Source: Streptomyces sp. ST2-7A
GTDB lineage: Bacteria > Actinomycetota > Actinomycetes > Streptomycetales > Streptomycetaceae
Assembly: GCF_021390475.1 (NCBI RefSeq)
Contig: NZ_JAJUWS010000018.1
Location: forward strand, 45,151 to 109,150
Reading direction: 5' to 3'
Length of the DNA: 64,000 bases
The notes beneath the pieces are model-generated. The model was not told where the DNA came from. It saw only the letters and a list, made by a program, of their open reading frames with translations, and did not search any database. Below, in pieces: positions 54,422 through 62,629 of the stretch; the first letter of the stretch is position 1; each line of letters opens with the position of its first letter. The translations under genes and the position numbers were made by a program.

Positions 54422-54531
54422 CAAGCTCGGATCTGAGAACATCCATCCACCGACGCGACCGGGAACTCCCGACGGGACCCGGACGTCGCCGGTTCTGTCG
54501 GCTGTGACCAGCGAGGACGAGAGTTTTCCAC

Positions 54532-55467
54532 GTGAGCGAGACAACGCACGAACGTGCGACACCCGGCCCGTCGGGGCCCGGGGAATCCCACCTCACCCCG
54601 GCGGAACTGGCCGCCCGCCACGGACTGACCGTGAGCGGGGCCCGGCCCCCGCTCACGGAGTACGTCCGGCAACTGTGGGGGCGTCGCCACTTCATCCTGG
54701 CCTTCTCCCGCGCCAAGCTGTCCTCCCAGTACAGCCAGGCCAAGCTGGGGCAGCTCTGGCAGGTGTTCACCCCGCTGCTCAACGCCTTCGTCTACTTCCT
54801 GATCTTCGGTCTGCTGCTCGGCGGCCGAGGAGGGATGGAGATGGACGAGTACATCCCCTTCCTCGTGATCGGCGTCTTCGTCTTCACCTTCACCCAGCAG
54901 TCGGTGATGAGCGGGGTCAAGGCGATCTCCGGCAACCTGGGCCTGGTCCGGGCCCTGCACTTCCCCCGGGCCTCGCTGCCGCTGTCCTTCTCGCTGCAAC
55001 AGCTCCAGCAACTGCTCTACTCGATGATCATCGTGGTGATCGTGCTGCTGGCCTTCGGGTACCACCCGACCTGGACCTGGCCGCTGATCGTCCCGATCCT
55101 GCTGCTGCAGTTCGTCTTCAACTCCGGACTGGCGATGATCTTCGCCCGGCTGGGCAGTCACACCCCCGACCTCGCCCAGTTGATGCCCTTCGTGCTCCGG
55201 ACCTGGATGTACGCCTCCGGCGTGATGTTCCCGCTCCAGTACATGGTCAGCCGGAACGTGCCGGGCCCGGATTGGATCGCCGATGTCCTGATGGCCAACC
55301 CGGCGGCGGTGTACATGGAGCTGATGCGCTTCGCGTTGATCGACGGACCGCACCACCAGAGTCTCGCTCCGCACTTCTGGTTTCTGAGTGTCGGCTGGGC
55401 GCTGCTCTTCGGTATCGGTGGGTTCGTGTACTTCTGGAAGGCGGAGGAGCGGTACGGCCGTGGCTGA
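54532..55467 (+). CDS. ABC-2 transporter permease (TagG/RfbA-like)
   Basis: 311 residues; GTG 54532. After a hydrophilic start of about 45 residues, LWGRRHFILAFSRAKLSSQY and SQAKLGQLWQVFTPLLNAFV are typical of polysaccharide/teichoic-acid export permeases. Six helices follow. It is separated from the glycosyltransferase by 110 bp that hold no gene and may contain a second promoter. It pairs with the ATPase encoded next (8-base overlap) to flip a lipid-linked glycopolymer or glycolipid across the membrane. Confidence 0.92.
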   Translation: MSETTHERATPGPSGPGESHLTPAELAARHGLTVSGARPPLTEYVRQLWGRRHFILAFSRAKLSSQYSQAKLGQLWQVFTPLLNAFVYFLIFGLLLGGRGGMEMDEYIPFLVIGVFVFTFTQQSVMSGVKAISGNLGLVRALHFPRASLPLSFSLQQLQQLLYSMIIVVIVLLAFGYHPTWTWPLIVPILLLQFVFNSGLAMIFARLGSHTPDLAQLMPFVLRTWMYASGVMFPLQYMVSRNVPGPDWIADVLMANPAAVYMELMRFALIDGPHHQSLAPHFWFLSVGWALLFGIGGFVYFWKAEERYGRG

Positions 55468-56302
55468 ACTCAAGGACACCACCCGCGAGGGGGCGGACAC
55501 CGCCCCCGCGACCGGCGGGAACCCTCCCGCGACCGAAGCCGCCGAACCCCCGGTCCCCACCGTCATCGCGGAGGACCTGCACATCGTCTACCGGGTGCAG
55601 GGCGGCCGGCAGAAGGGCAACGCCGCCGCCGCGCTGCGCCGCATCCTGCGCCGCGAGCCCTCCGGCCGGGTCCGTGAGGTGCACGCCGTGCGCGGTGTCT
55701 CCTTCATCGCCCACCGGGGCGAGGCGATCGGTCTGATCGGCTCCAACGGCTCCGGCAAGTCCACCCTGCTGCGCGCCATCGCCGGTCTGCTCCCGGCCGA
55801 GCGCGGCCGGGTCTACACCAACGGCCAGCCCTCCCTGCTGGGCGTCAACGCCGCCCTGATGAACGACCTCACCGGCGAGCGGAACGTCATACTCGGCGGC
55901 CTGGCCATGGGCATGTCCCGCGAGGAGATCCGCGAGCGCTACGACGAGATCGTCGAGTTCTCCGGCATCAACGACAAGGGCGACTTCATCACCCTGCCGA
56001 TGCGCACCTACTCCTCCGGCATGCAGGCCCGGCTCCGCTTCTCCATCGCCGCCGCCAAGCAGCACGACGTGCTCATGATCGACGAGGCGCTGGCCACCGG
56101 CGACAAGAAGTTCCAGAAACGCTCCGAGGCCCGCATCCGCGAACTCCGGGCCACGGCCGGTACGGTGTTCCTGGTCAGTCACAACAACCGGACCATCGAG
56201 AAGACCTGCGACCGGGTGATCTGGCTGGAGAAGGGCGAGCTGGTCATGGACGGCCCGACCGAGCCCGTCCTCAAGGCATACGCGGAGGAGAACGCCAGGT
56301 AA
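55460..56302 (+). CDS. ABC transporter ATP-binding protein (TagH/RfbB-like)
   Basis: 280 residues; GTG 55460 overlaps the permease stop by 8 bases. Walker A is IGLIGSNGSGKSTLLRAIAG, the signature is RTYSSGMQARLRFSIAAAKQ (the S-S-G-M-x-A-R-L variant of polysaccharide exporters), and Walker B is HDVLMIDEALATGDKKFQKR. The switch His is in FLVSHNNRTIEKTCD. There is no C-terminal carbohydrate-binding domain, as in TagH-type short ATPases without substrate gating. It precedes hpnC by only 27 bases, so export and squalene genes appear to be one transcript. Confidence 0.93.
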   Translation: MAELKDTTREGADTAPATGGNPPATEAAEPPVPTVIAEDLHIVYRVQGGRQKGNAAAALRRILRREPSGRVREVHAVRGVSFIAHRGEAIGLIGSNGSGKSTLLRAIAGLLPAERGRVYTNGQPSLLGVNAALMNDLTGERNVILGGLAMGMSREEIRERYDEIVEFSGINDKGDFITLPMRTYSSGMQARLRFSIAAAKQHDVLMIDEALATGDKKFQKRSEARIRELRATAGTVFLVSHNNRTIEKTCDRVIWLEKGELVMDGPTEPVLKAYAEENAR

Positions 56303-56329
56303 CCGGTCGCGCCGGTGCGACGGGGAAGA

Positions 56330-57445
56330 ATGTCGATGAACAGCAGCACCACGGCGGGCGCCGACGGCACCGCCCACCCCACGGACACCGCGCACCGCGC
56401 CCCGGCCCCGGATCCCACCGGGGCCACGTTGCGCAAGGCGGCGCGGGAGAACTTCCCCGTCGCCCCGGCCTTCCTGCCCCCCGCCTGGCGTCACGGCCTG
56501 ATGGCCCTGTACGGCTACGCCCGCCTGGTGGACGACATCGGCGACGGCGACCTGGCGCCCGGCGGATCCGACGCCGCCCTCCTGCTGGGCACCGACCCCC
56601 GGGCGGCGCGGGAACGGGGCGAGGAGGTCCCGGTCGACCCGATGCCCCCGGCCGAGCGGCTGGTGCTCCTGGACGCGCTGGAGGCGGATCTGGACCGGGG
56701 GCTGGCGGGTCGCTCCCCCCGGCACCCCCTCCTCGCCGCGCTGGGTCCGGTGGCGCGCGAGCACCGGCTCCCGGAGGACTCGTTGCGCGCGCTGATCGAG
56801 GCCAACCGTCTCGACCAGCGCGTGCACCGTTACGCCGACCGCGCCCAGCTGCTGGGCTACTGCGCCCTGTCCGCCGACCCCGTCGGCCGGCTGGTCCTGG
56901 CGGTGACCGGCACCACCACACCCGAGCGGGTCCGCCGCTCGGACGCGGTGTGCACGGCGCTGCAGATCATCGAGCACCTGCAGGATGTCGCCGAGGACCG
57001 CGCCCGGGGCCGGATCTACCTCCCGGCCGAGGACATGCGTCGTTTCCGGGTCGATCCGGACGACCTGCTGGCCCCCACCGCGAACGCCTCCCTGCGGGCC
57101 CTGATCGCCGTCGAGGCGGAGTGGGCCCGGGGACTCCTGGCCGAAGGGGTGCCGCTGGTCCGGGACACCGGGGGACGGCTGCGACTGCTGTTGGCCGGGT
57201 TCGTCGGCGGGGGACGGGCGGCCCTGCGAGGGCTGTCCGCCGCCCGCTGGGACGTCCTGGCGGGTGCGCGGAGGGCGGGCCGGCGGGACCTGGCCTCCTC
57301 CTGCCTGGCCGTCCTGCGCGCCGCCTCCCGCCCGCCGGAGGGCCCGCCGGGGGCCGCCGGGGGCCCCTCCGACCCCTCCGGCCCCGGTCCTTCCCCCGAC
57401 CCCGCCCCCTCGTCCCCGAGCAGAAACGCGAGCACCACCCCGTGA
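56330..57445 (+). CDS. hpnC: squalene/phytoene synthase family, HpnC-type
   Basis: 371 residues from ATG 56330; ATG 56336 and GTG 56315 are alternatives. Family motifs are YGYARLVDDIGDGDLAPGG (first Asp-rich site), VLAVTGTTTPERVRRSDAVC and the second, EHLQDVAEDRARGRIYLPAE. HpnC acts after HpnD, converting presqualene diphosphate to hydroxysqualene. An insertion near residues 85-105 and a Pro/Ser C-terminal tail of 35 residues are noted. The stop overlaps hpnD (GTGA). It follows the ABC exporter genes directly. Confidence 0.92.
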   Translation: MSMNSSTTAGADGTAHPTDTAHRAPAPDPTGATLRKAARENFPVAPAFLPPAWRHGLMALYGYARLVDDIGDGDLAPGGSDAALLLGTDPRAARERGEEVPVDPMPPAERLVLLDALEADLDRGLAGRSPRHPLLAALGPVAREHRLPEDSLRALIEANRLDQRVHRYADRAQLLGYCALSADPVGRLVLAVTGTTTPERVRRSDAVCTALQIIEHLQDVAEDRARGRIYLPAEDMRRFRVDPDDLLAPTANASLRALIAVEAEWARGLLAEGVPLVRDTGGRLRLLLAGFVGGGRAALRGLSAARWDVLAGARRAGRRDLASSCLAVLRAASRPPEGPPGAAGGPSDPSGPGPSPDPAPSSPSRNASTTP

Positions 57446-58371
57446 CCCGAAGCCCGCGGCCGGCCCCGGCCGTGACCGCCGCCCACCGCTACTGCGAGAC
57501 CGTCACGGGTCTGGAGGCCCGCAACTTCTCCTACGGCATCCGTCTGCTGCCGACTCCCAAGCGCCACGCCATGTCCGCCCTGTACGCCTTCTCGCGGCGG
57601 GTGGACGACATCGGCGACGGCACCCTGCCGTCGGAGGTCAAGGAGGCCCGGCTCAAGGAGTGCCGGATCCTGTTGGAGCGGATCCGCGCCGGGGAGATCA
57701 CCGAGGACTGCACCGACCCCGTCGCCCTCGCCCTCGCCGACGCCGCGCGCGCCTTCCCCATCCCGGTGGACGCCCTGGACGAACTGGTCGACGGGGTGCT
57801 GATGGACGTGCACGGCCGCCGGTACCACACCTGGGACGACCTGCGGGACTACTGCCGGTGCGTGGCGGGGGCCGTGGGCCGGCTGTCCCTCGGTGTCTTC
57901 GGCACCGTCGCCGGCGCCCCCGACGCCGACCGCGCCGCCCAGCGGGCCAACACCCTCGGGCTGGCCCTCCAGCTCACCAACATCCTGCGCGACCTGCGGG
58001 AGGACGCCCGCAACGGCCGCACCTACCTCCCCGCCGAGGAACTGCGCCGCTTCGGCTGCCAGGACGGCTTCCGGGCCGCCGCGCCGCTCCCCGGTGCCGA
58101 CTTCACCGGTCTGATGCGCTTCCAGGTGCGCCGCGCCCGCGACCTCTTCGCCGACGGGCTGCGCCTGCTGCCCCTGCTGGACCGCCGCTCCGGCGCCTGC
58201 GTGGCGGCGATGGCCGGCATCTACCACCGTCTGCTGGACCACATCGCGGCCGACCCCGCCGCGGTGCTGCGCGGTCGGGTCTCGCTCCCCCCGGCGCAGA
58301 AGGCACTGGTCGCCGTGCGCGGACTGACCGGCCTGGACGCCCGTCGCGCCGCCCGCGGGTACCCCGCGTGA
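57442..58371 (+). CDS. hpnD: presqualene diphosphate synthase, HpnD-type
   Basis: 309 residues from GTG 57442. Conserved ARNFSYGIRLLPTPKRHAMS, YAFSRRVDDIGDGTLPSEV (Mg site 1), CRCVAGAVGRLSLGVFG, and QLTNILRDLREDARNGRTYL (Mg site 2, DxxED) are the signatures of trans-isoprenyl head-to-head synthases. It condenses two farnesyl diphosphates to presqualene diphosphate. It overlaps both neighbours by four bases, so stoichiometric synthesis with HpnC and HpnE is likely. Confidence 0.94.
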   Translation: MTRSPRPAPAVTAAHRYCETVTGLEARNFSYGIRLLPTPKRHAMSALYAFSRRVDDIGDGTLPSEVKEARLKECRILLERIRAGEITEDCTDPVALALADAARAFPIPVDALDELVDGVLMDVHGRRYHTWDDLRDYCRCVAGAVGRLSLGVFGTVAGAPDADRAAQRANTLGLALQLTNILRDLREDARNGRTYLPAEELRRFGCQDGFRAAAPLPGADFTGLMRFQVRRARDLFADGLRLLPLLDRRSGACVAAMAGIYHRLLDHIAADPAAVLRGRVSLPPAQKALVAVRGLTGLDARRAARGYPA

Positions 58372-60179
58372 CCCCGCCCGTGCCCTCATCCGCCCTTCCC
58401 GCCCCGGGGCCCACCGGTGGCGGCGGAGTCCCCGACACCGGGGGAGCCGTGGACCCCGGACGTGTCCTGGTGGTCGGCGGGGGGCTGGCCGGGGTCACCG
58501 CCGCCCTCGCCCTCGCCGACCGGGGTCACCCGGTCACCCTGGTGGAGTCCCGCCCCCGGCTGGGCGGCCTGGCCTTCTCCTTCACCCGGGACCGGGAGCC
58601 CGGACCGCTGACCGTGGACAACGGCCAGCACGTCTACCTGCGCTGCTGCACCGCCTATCGGGGCTTCCTGCGCCGGGTGGGGGCCGAGCACCTGGCGCCC
58701 GTCCAGCCCCGGCTGGACGTGCCGGTGCTCGACGCCCGCACCGGCCGGCTCGGCCGGCTGCGCCGCTCCGGGATGCCCGCCCCCCTGCACCTGGCCGGGG
58801 CCCTGGCCCGCTACCCGCACCTGTCGCCCGCCGACCGCGCCTCGGTGGTCCGCGCCGCGCTCGCGCTGCGCCGGCTGGACCCGGAGGACCCCGCGCTGGA
58901 CCGACACTCCTTCGGATCCTGGCTGCGTCGGTACGGGACCGGGCCCACCGCCGTGGCGGCGCTGTGGGACCTGGTGGGGGTGGCCACGCTCAACGCCCGC
59001 GCCGACGACGTCTCGCTCGCGCTGGCCGTGATGGTCTTCCGCACCGGTCTGCTGAGCGAGAAGGGGGCCGCCGACATCGGCCTGCCGCAGGTCCCGCTGG
59101 GGGAGATCCACCACCACCGGGCCGGTCGGGCCCTGGAGCGGGCCGGGGTCCGGGTGCTGACGCGCACCCGGGTCCGCGGACTGCGCCGGCGGTCCGACGG
59201 CGGCTGGTGGGCCGACCTGCGCGCCGTGGACGGGCCCGCCGACCCCGGCGCGCCGGCGGGTTCCGGGAACGGGATCGGCGCCGACACCGTGGTGCTGGCC
59301 CTGCCGCAGGACGCCACCCGCGCCCTGCTGCCGCCCGGCGCGCTGTCCGACCCCGATCGCCTCGGGGAGTTGGGCACCGCCCCGATCCTCGACGTGCACG
59401 TGATCTACGACCGACCGGTGTCGCGCGAGCCCTTCCTCGCGGTGCTCAACTCGCCGGTGCAGTGGGTCTTCGACCGCACCGTCGCCTCCGGGCTGGCGGC
59501 CCTGCCCGACGCCGGGGCGAGTCAGTACCTCGCGCTCTCCCAGTCGGCGGCGGGGGAGGAGATCGACCTGCCGGTCGCGGTCCTGAGGGAGCGTTACCTG
59601 TCGGCCCTCGCCAGGGCGTTCCCCGGCGCGCGGGAGGCCCGGGTGCGGGACTTCTTCGTCACCCGTGAGCGCGAGGCGACCTTCGACCCGGCCCCGAACA
59701 CCCGTCGCCTGCGGCCCGGTCCCGTCACCGCCGCGCCCGGCCTGTTCCTCGCCGGCGCCTGGACGGCCACCGGCTGGCCCGCCACGATGGAGGGAGCGGT
59801 GCGCAGCGGTCTGGCCGCCGCGAAGGCGGTGGGGGCGCCCGGTGCCGGGCTTCGGATCGCGGTGCGCGGTGCCGCTCCGGTCCCCGGAGACACCGGGAGC
59901 GCCGGGACCGGCGGGGACACCGGGGCCGGCGAGTCGGCCGGTGGGGGGGCGAACCCCCACGGCGATACCCCGCCCGCCGCGTCCACGACCACCCCGCCGA
60001 CGGAAGCCCGGGATGCCGGTGACCCCCGGGGGACCCCGACCCCCACCGGCGGGAGGCCCGACCGGGGCGCCGATCCGCCCCGGGGCCCCCGCCCCGCCCC
60101 GACCGTTCCGGGCCCCGCCCCGACCGCCCGGCCGGAAACCGACGTTCGTCCTTCCGCATCCATCGAGGAGCCCCAGTGA
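58368..60179 (+). CDS. hpnE: hydroxysqualene dehydroxylase, HpnE-type flavoprotein
   Basis: 603 residues from GTG 58368. The FAD-binding dinucleotide fold is RVLVVGGGLAGVTAALALAD with VTLVESRPRLGGLAFSFTRD, followed by DNGQHVYLRCCTAYRGFLRR and the C-terminal FAD segment APGLFLAGAWTATGWPATME then GAVRSGLAAAKAV. It reduces hydroxysqualene to squalene. After residue 490 there is an extra disordered tail of more than 110 residues rich in Gly, Pro and Thr, absent from ordinary HpnE. The tail ends in SIEEPQ and its TGA overlaps the prenyl synthase start. Confidence 0.92.
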   Translation: MTPPVPSSALPAPGPTGGGGVPDTGGAVDPGRVLVVGGGLAGVTAALALADRGHPVTLVESRPRLGGLAFSFTRDREPGPLTVDNGQHVYLRCCTAYRGFLRRVGAEHLAPVQPRLDVPVLDARTGRLGRLRRSGMPAPLHLAGALARYPHLSPADRASVVRAALALRRLDPEDPALDRHSFGSWLRRYGTGPTAVAALWDLVGVATLNARADDVSLALAVMVFRTGLLSEKGAADIGLPQVPLGEIHHHRAGRALERAGVRVLTRTRVRGLRRRSDGGWWADLRAVDGPADPGAPAGSGNGIGADTVVLALPQDATRALLPPGALSDPDRLGELGTAPILDVHVIYDRPVSREPFLAVLNSPVQWVFDRTVASGLAALPDAGASQYLALSQSAAGEEIDLPVAVLRERYLSALARAFPGAREARVRDFFVTREREATFDPAPNTRRLRPGPVTAAPGLFLAGAWTATGWPATMEGAVRSGLAAAKAVGAPGAGLRIAVRGAAPVPGDTGSAGTGGDTGAGESAGGGANPHGDTPPAASTTTPPTEARDAGDPRGTPTPTGGRPDRGADPPRGPRPAPTVPGPAPTARPETDVRPSASIEEPQ

Positions 60180-61234
60180 AGTCCACCGCCCCCGACACCA
60201 CCGCAGTCCGGGAGCTTCTGGAGGAGGGTCGCGCGCTGGCCGGCCCCGCCCTGCGGGCCGCCGTGGACCGGCTCGCGCCGCCCATGGACACCGTGGCCGC
60301 CTACCACTTCGGCTGGATCGACGCCGACGGCCGTCCCGCCGACGCGGACGGCGGCAAGGCGGTCCGTCCCGCCCTCGCGGTGCTCTCCGCCGAGGCGGCC
60401 GGCGCCGCCCCCGCCGTCGGGGTGCCCGGCGCGGTCGCGGTCGAGTTGGTCCACAACTTCTCGCTGCTCCACGACGACCTGATGGACGGTGACGAGCAGC
60501 GCCGGCACCGGGACACCGTGTGGAAGGTGCACGGCCCGGCCCACGCGATCCTCGTCGGTGACGCGCTGTTCGCCCTGGCCGGGGAGATCCTGCTGGTGGA
60601 GGGCGGGGAGCACGCGGCCCGGGCCGCCCGGCGACTCGCCTCGGCGACCCGCCGGCTGATCGACGGCCAGGCCCGCGACATCAGCTTCGAGCACCGGGAG
60701 ATGGTCGGTGTCGAGGAGTGCCTGCGGATGGAGGGGGACAAGACCGGCGCGTTGCTGGCCTGCGCCGCCTCCATCGGGGCGGTCCTGGGCGGGGCCGACG
60801 ACCGCACCGCCGACGCGCTGGAGGCGTACGGCCACGATCTGGGTCTGGCCTTCCAGGCGGTGGACGACCTGTTGGGCATCTGGGGCGACCCCCGCTCCAC
60901 CGGCAAGCAGACCTGGAGCGATCTGCGCCGACGCAAGAAGTCGCTGCCGGTGGTCGCCGCCGTGGCGGCGGACAACGCCGCCGCCCGTCGGCTGACCGCG
61001 CTGCTGACGGCCGACGCGAAGAAGTCCCCCGTCGAGTTCCAGGACTTCGACGAGACGGAGTTCGCCGAGCGGGCCGCGCTGATCGAGGAGGCCGGCGGGC
61101 GGGAGTGGACCGAGGCCGAGGCACGCCGTCGGCACACGGCCGCCCTGGCCGCCATCGAGGACCTGTCGATGCCCGACCGGGTGCGGGACCGCTTCCGGGC
61201 GCTGGCCGACTTCGTGGTCATCCGCGAACGCTGA
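60176..61234 (+). CDS. polyprenyl (farnesyl/geranylgeranyl) diphosphate synthase
   Basis: 352 residues from GTG 60176 (GTGA overlap). Both Asp-rich motifs are present: VELVHNFSLLHDDLMDGDEQ with RRHRDTVW, and LAFQAVDDLLGIWGDPRSTG, plus the GKAVRPALAVLS start and EGDKTGALLACAASIGAVLG. Chain length is probably C15-C20. Farnesyl diphosphate made here would feed HpnD. It is the last gene before a strong terminator. In well-studied streptomycetes a squalene-hopene cyclase gene follows at this place; none does here. Confidence 0.93.
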   Translation: MKSTAPDTTAVRELLEEGRALAGPALRAAVDRLAPPMDTVAAYHFGWIDADGRPADADGGKAVRPALAVLSAEAAGAAPAVGVPGAVAVELVHNFSLLHDDLMDGDEQRRHRDTVWKVHGPAHAILVGDALFALAGEILLVEGGEHAARAARRLASATRRLIDGQARDISFEHREMVGVEECLRMEGDKTGALLACAASIGAVLGGADDRTADALEAYGHDLGLAFQAVDDLLGIWGDPRSTGKQTWSDLRRRKKSLPVVAAVAADNAAARRLTALLTADAKKSPVEFQDFDETEFAERAALIEEAGGREWTEAEARRRHTAALAAIEDLSMPDRVRDRFRALADFVVIRER

Positions 61235-61240
61235 TCCGTC

Positions 61241-61266
61241 GGGCCCCGGGGCACTCCCCGGGGCCC
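61241..61266. terminator. bidirectional terminator ending the squalene operon
   Basis: GGGCCCCGGGG (61241-61251) and CCCCGGGGCCC (61256-61266) form an 11-bp stem with a CACT loop, six bases after the prenyl synthase stop and 46 bases before the convergent phosphatase stop. Confidence 0.85.
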
Positions 61267-61311
61267 GGGGTCATTCACGGGACCGGTGTGCCGTGGTCCG
61301 GTCGGCGCGAC

Positions 61312-62103
61312 TCAGTGGAGGAAGGAGTCGCGCAGCCGCTCCCGGTGCTCCGGACCGATGCCGAGTCCGTCCCGCAGGTAGGCGTCGGTGTCGCCCCAGT
61401 CGACGGTGATCTGGTCGAAGGCGGCCTGCAGGTACTCCTGCCGGGCGTCGAAGAGGGGCGCCAGCAACTCCACGACCTCCTCGGAGAGTCCGCCCTCGGC
61501 GTTCTTCCCCCGGGTGATCCGGTAGCGGTTGATCCCGATGTTGGACTTCAGGTAGTCGGCGATGATGGCCTCCCGCTCGACCCCCAGGGCGATCAGGGCG
61601 ATCGCGACGGTCAGGCCGGCGCGGTCCTTCCCGGCCGCGCAGTGCATCAGCACCGGCACGCTGCCGCCGGCGAGTGACCGCAGCACCCGGCCGTGCTCCT
61701 CGCGCCGCTCACGGATCATCATCCGGTAGGACGACACCATCCGGCCCGCCGCCCGGCCGTCCTCCAGCTCGGCCCGCAGCTGCGCCAGCTGACCGTGCCG
61801 CACCATCCGCCAGAAGTCGGCGCCGTCGGCGGGATCGGTGAGCGGCAGGTTGACGTTCCGCACGCCCGGCAGCTCCACGTCCGCGCCCTCCAGGGCCTGG
61901 TCGGCGGCGTTGCGGAAGTCGAAGACGGTGTGCAGGCCGAGCGAGTCCAGGGCCCGACGGTCCTCCTCGGTGGCCTTCGCGAGGTGTCCGCTGCGGAAGA
62001 ACCGACCGGGACGTACCCGCCTGCCGTCCCCGGTGGGGAGGCCACCCAGGTCGCGGAAGTTGCGCACTCCGGTGAACACCGGCTCTGCGGACTGCTGTGT
62101 CAC
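61312..62103 (-). CDS. tyrosine/dual-specificity phosphatase (DSP-like, Y_phosphatase3)
   Basis: 263 residues; GTG 62103 after GAGGAGGAACC. Begins FTGVRNFRDLGGLPTGDGRR, VRPGRFFRSGHLAKATEEDR, typical of this family. The catalytic P-loop is PVLMHCAAGKDRAGLTVAIA (HCxxGKDR), followed by IIADYLKSNIGINRY. Similar enzymes hydrolyse phosphotyrosine, phosphoinositides or small phosphate esters. It is convergent with the squalene operon and divergent from the histidine-kinase-like gene. No secretion signal. Confidence 0.9.
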   Translation of the reverse strand: MTQQSAEPVFTGVRNFRDLGGLPTGDGRRVRPGRFFRSGHLAKATEEDRRALDSLGLHTVFDFRNAADQALEGADVELPGVRNVNLPLTDPADGADFWRMVRHGQLAQLRAELEDGRAAGRMVSSYRMMIRERREEHGRVLRSLAGGSVPVLMHCAAGKDRAGLTVAIALIALGVEREAIIADYLKSNIGINRYRITRGKNAEGGLSEEVVELLAPLFDARQEYLQAAFDQITVDWGDTDAYLRDGLGIGPEHRERLRDSFLH

Positions 62104-62629
62104 GGTTCCTCCTCGTCGTGGGTCCTCGACCCGGCGCGGCCGACGGCGCCCGAACGCCTCGACCCTACGACACCGGCTTTTCCCTGCCGAGAGTGCGGAC
62201 GAGCCCCGTCGGAGCGGTGCCCGGGTACGACGGGCACGGTGGCGCGTTCCCGTCCCCCGGGCGGACACGGCGGACGCGGGGGAGCCCACCGGGCGGGGCG
62301 GGGGAGAGGGGTTCGGGGGAACGGACGCGGCGCCGGAGCCGGGGCGGGGGAAAATCCCCGGGTCGGGACCGGTGCCGGCCGATACCGGTGTGACGTTATG
62401 ATCGCGACGGTTCGTTTGCGGAACCCGGCCGGCATCCCGGTCGTGACGTCGCCCTCCGGGGGACGGGATGTCGACCGTGGAACCGGGCCGGGAGCGACGT
62501 GCGTGGGGCGAACACCGTGAACGCGACCGCCCCTCGATCCGCCCGTTCCGCCGCGCACCCCGACCGAACGACGATCCCCTTCGGCGTTCCGGCCGCCCCC
62601 GCACCCCGTGCCGGCCGGGACGGTCGCCC
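62104..62629. promoter_or_regulatory. 526-bp divergent promoter region with an inverted repeat at a predicted start site
   Basis: No gene is supported. A -10-like TATGAT is at 62397-62402, and GGTTC-GTTTGCG-GAACC (62409-62425), an inverted repeat, covers the expected transcription start. This would give the histidine-kinase-like gene a leader of about 220 bases. The -35 is not evident. Confidence 0.4.

Noticed and set aside
54422..54531. Separate promoter splitting the polyol-phosphate operon
   Set aside because: A CTGACA-like hexamer at the GT2 stop codon has no matching -10 at normal spacing. The gap may contain a promoter, but I cannot support one.
57264..58367. Long N-terminal extension of HpnE through the hpnD gene
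   Set aside because: The extension is the out-of-frame shadow of hpnD. GTG 58368 overlaps the hpnD stop and directly precedes the FAD-binding fold.
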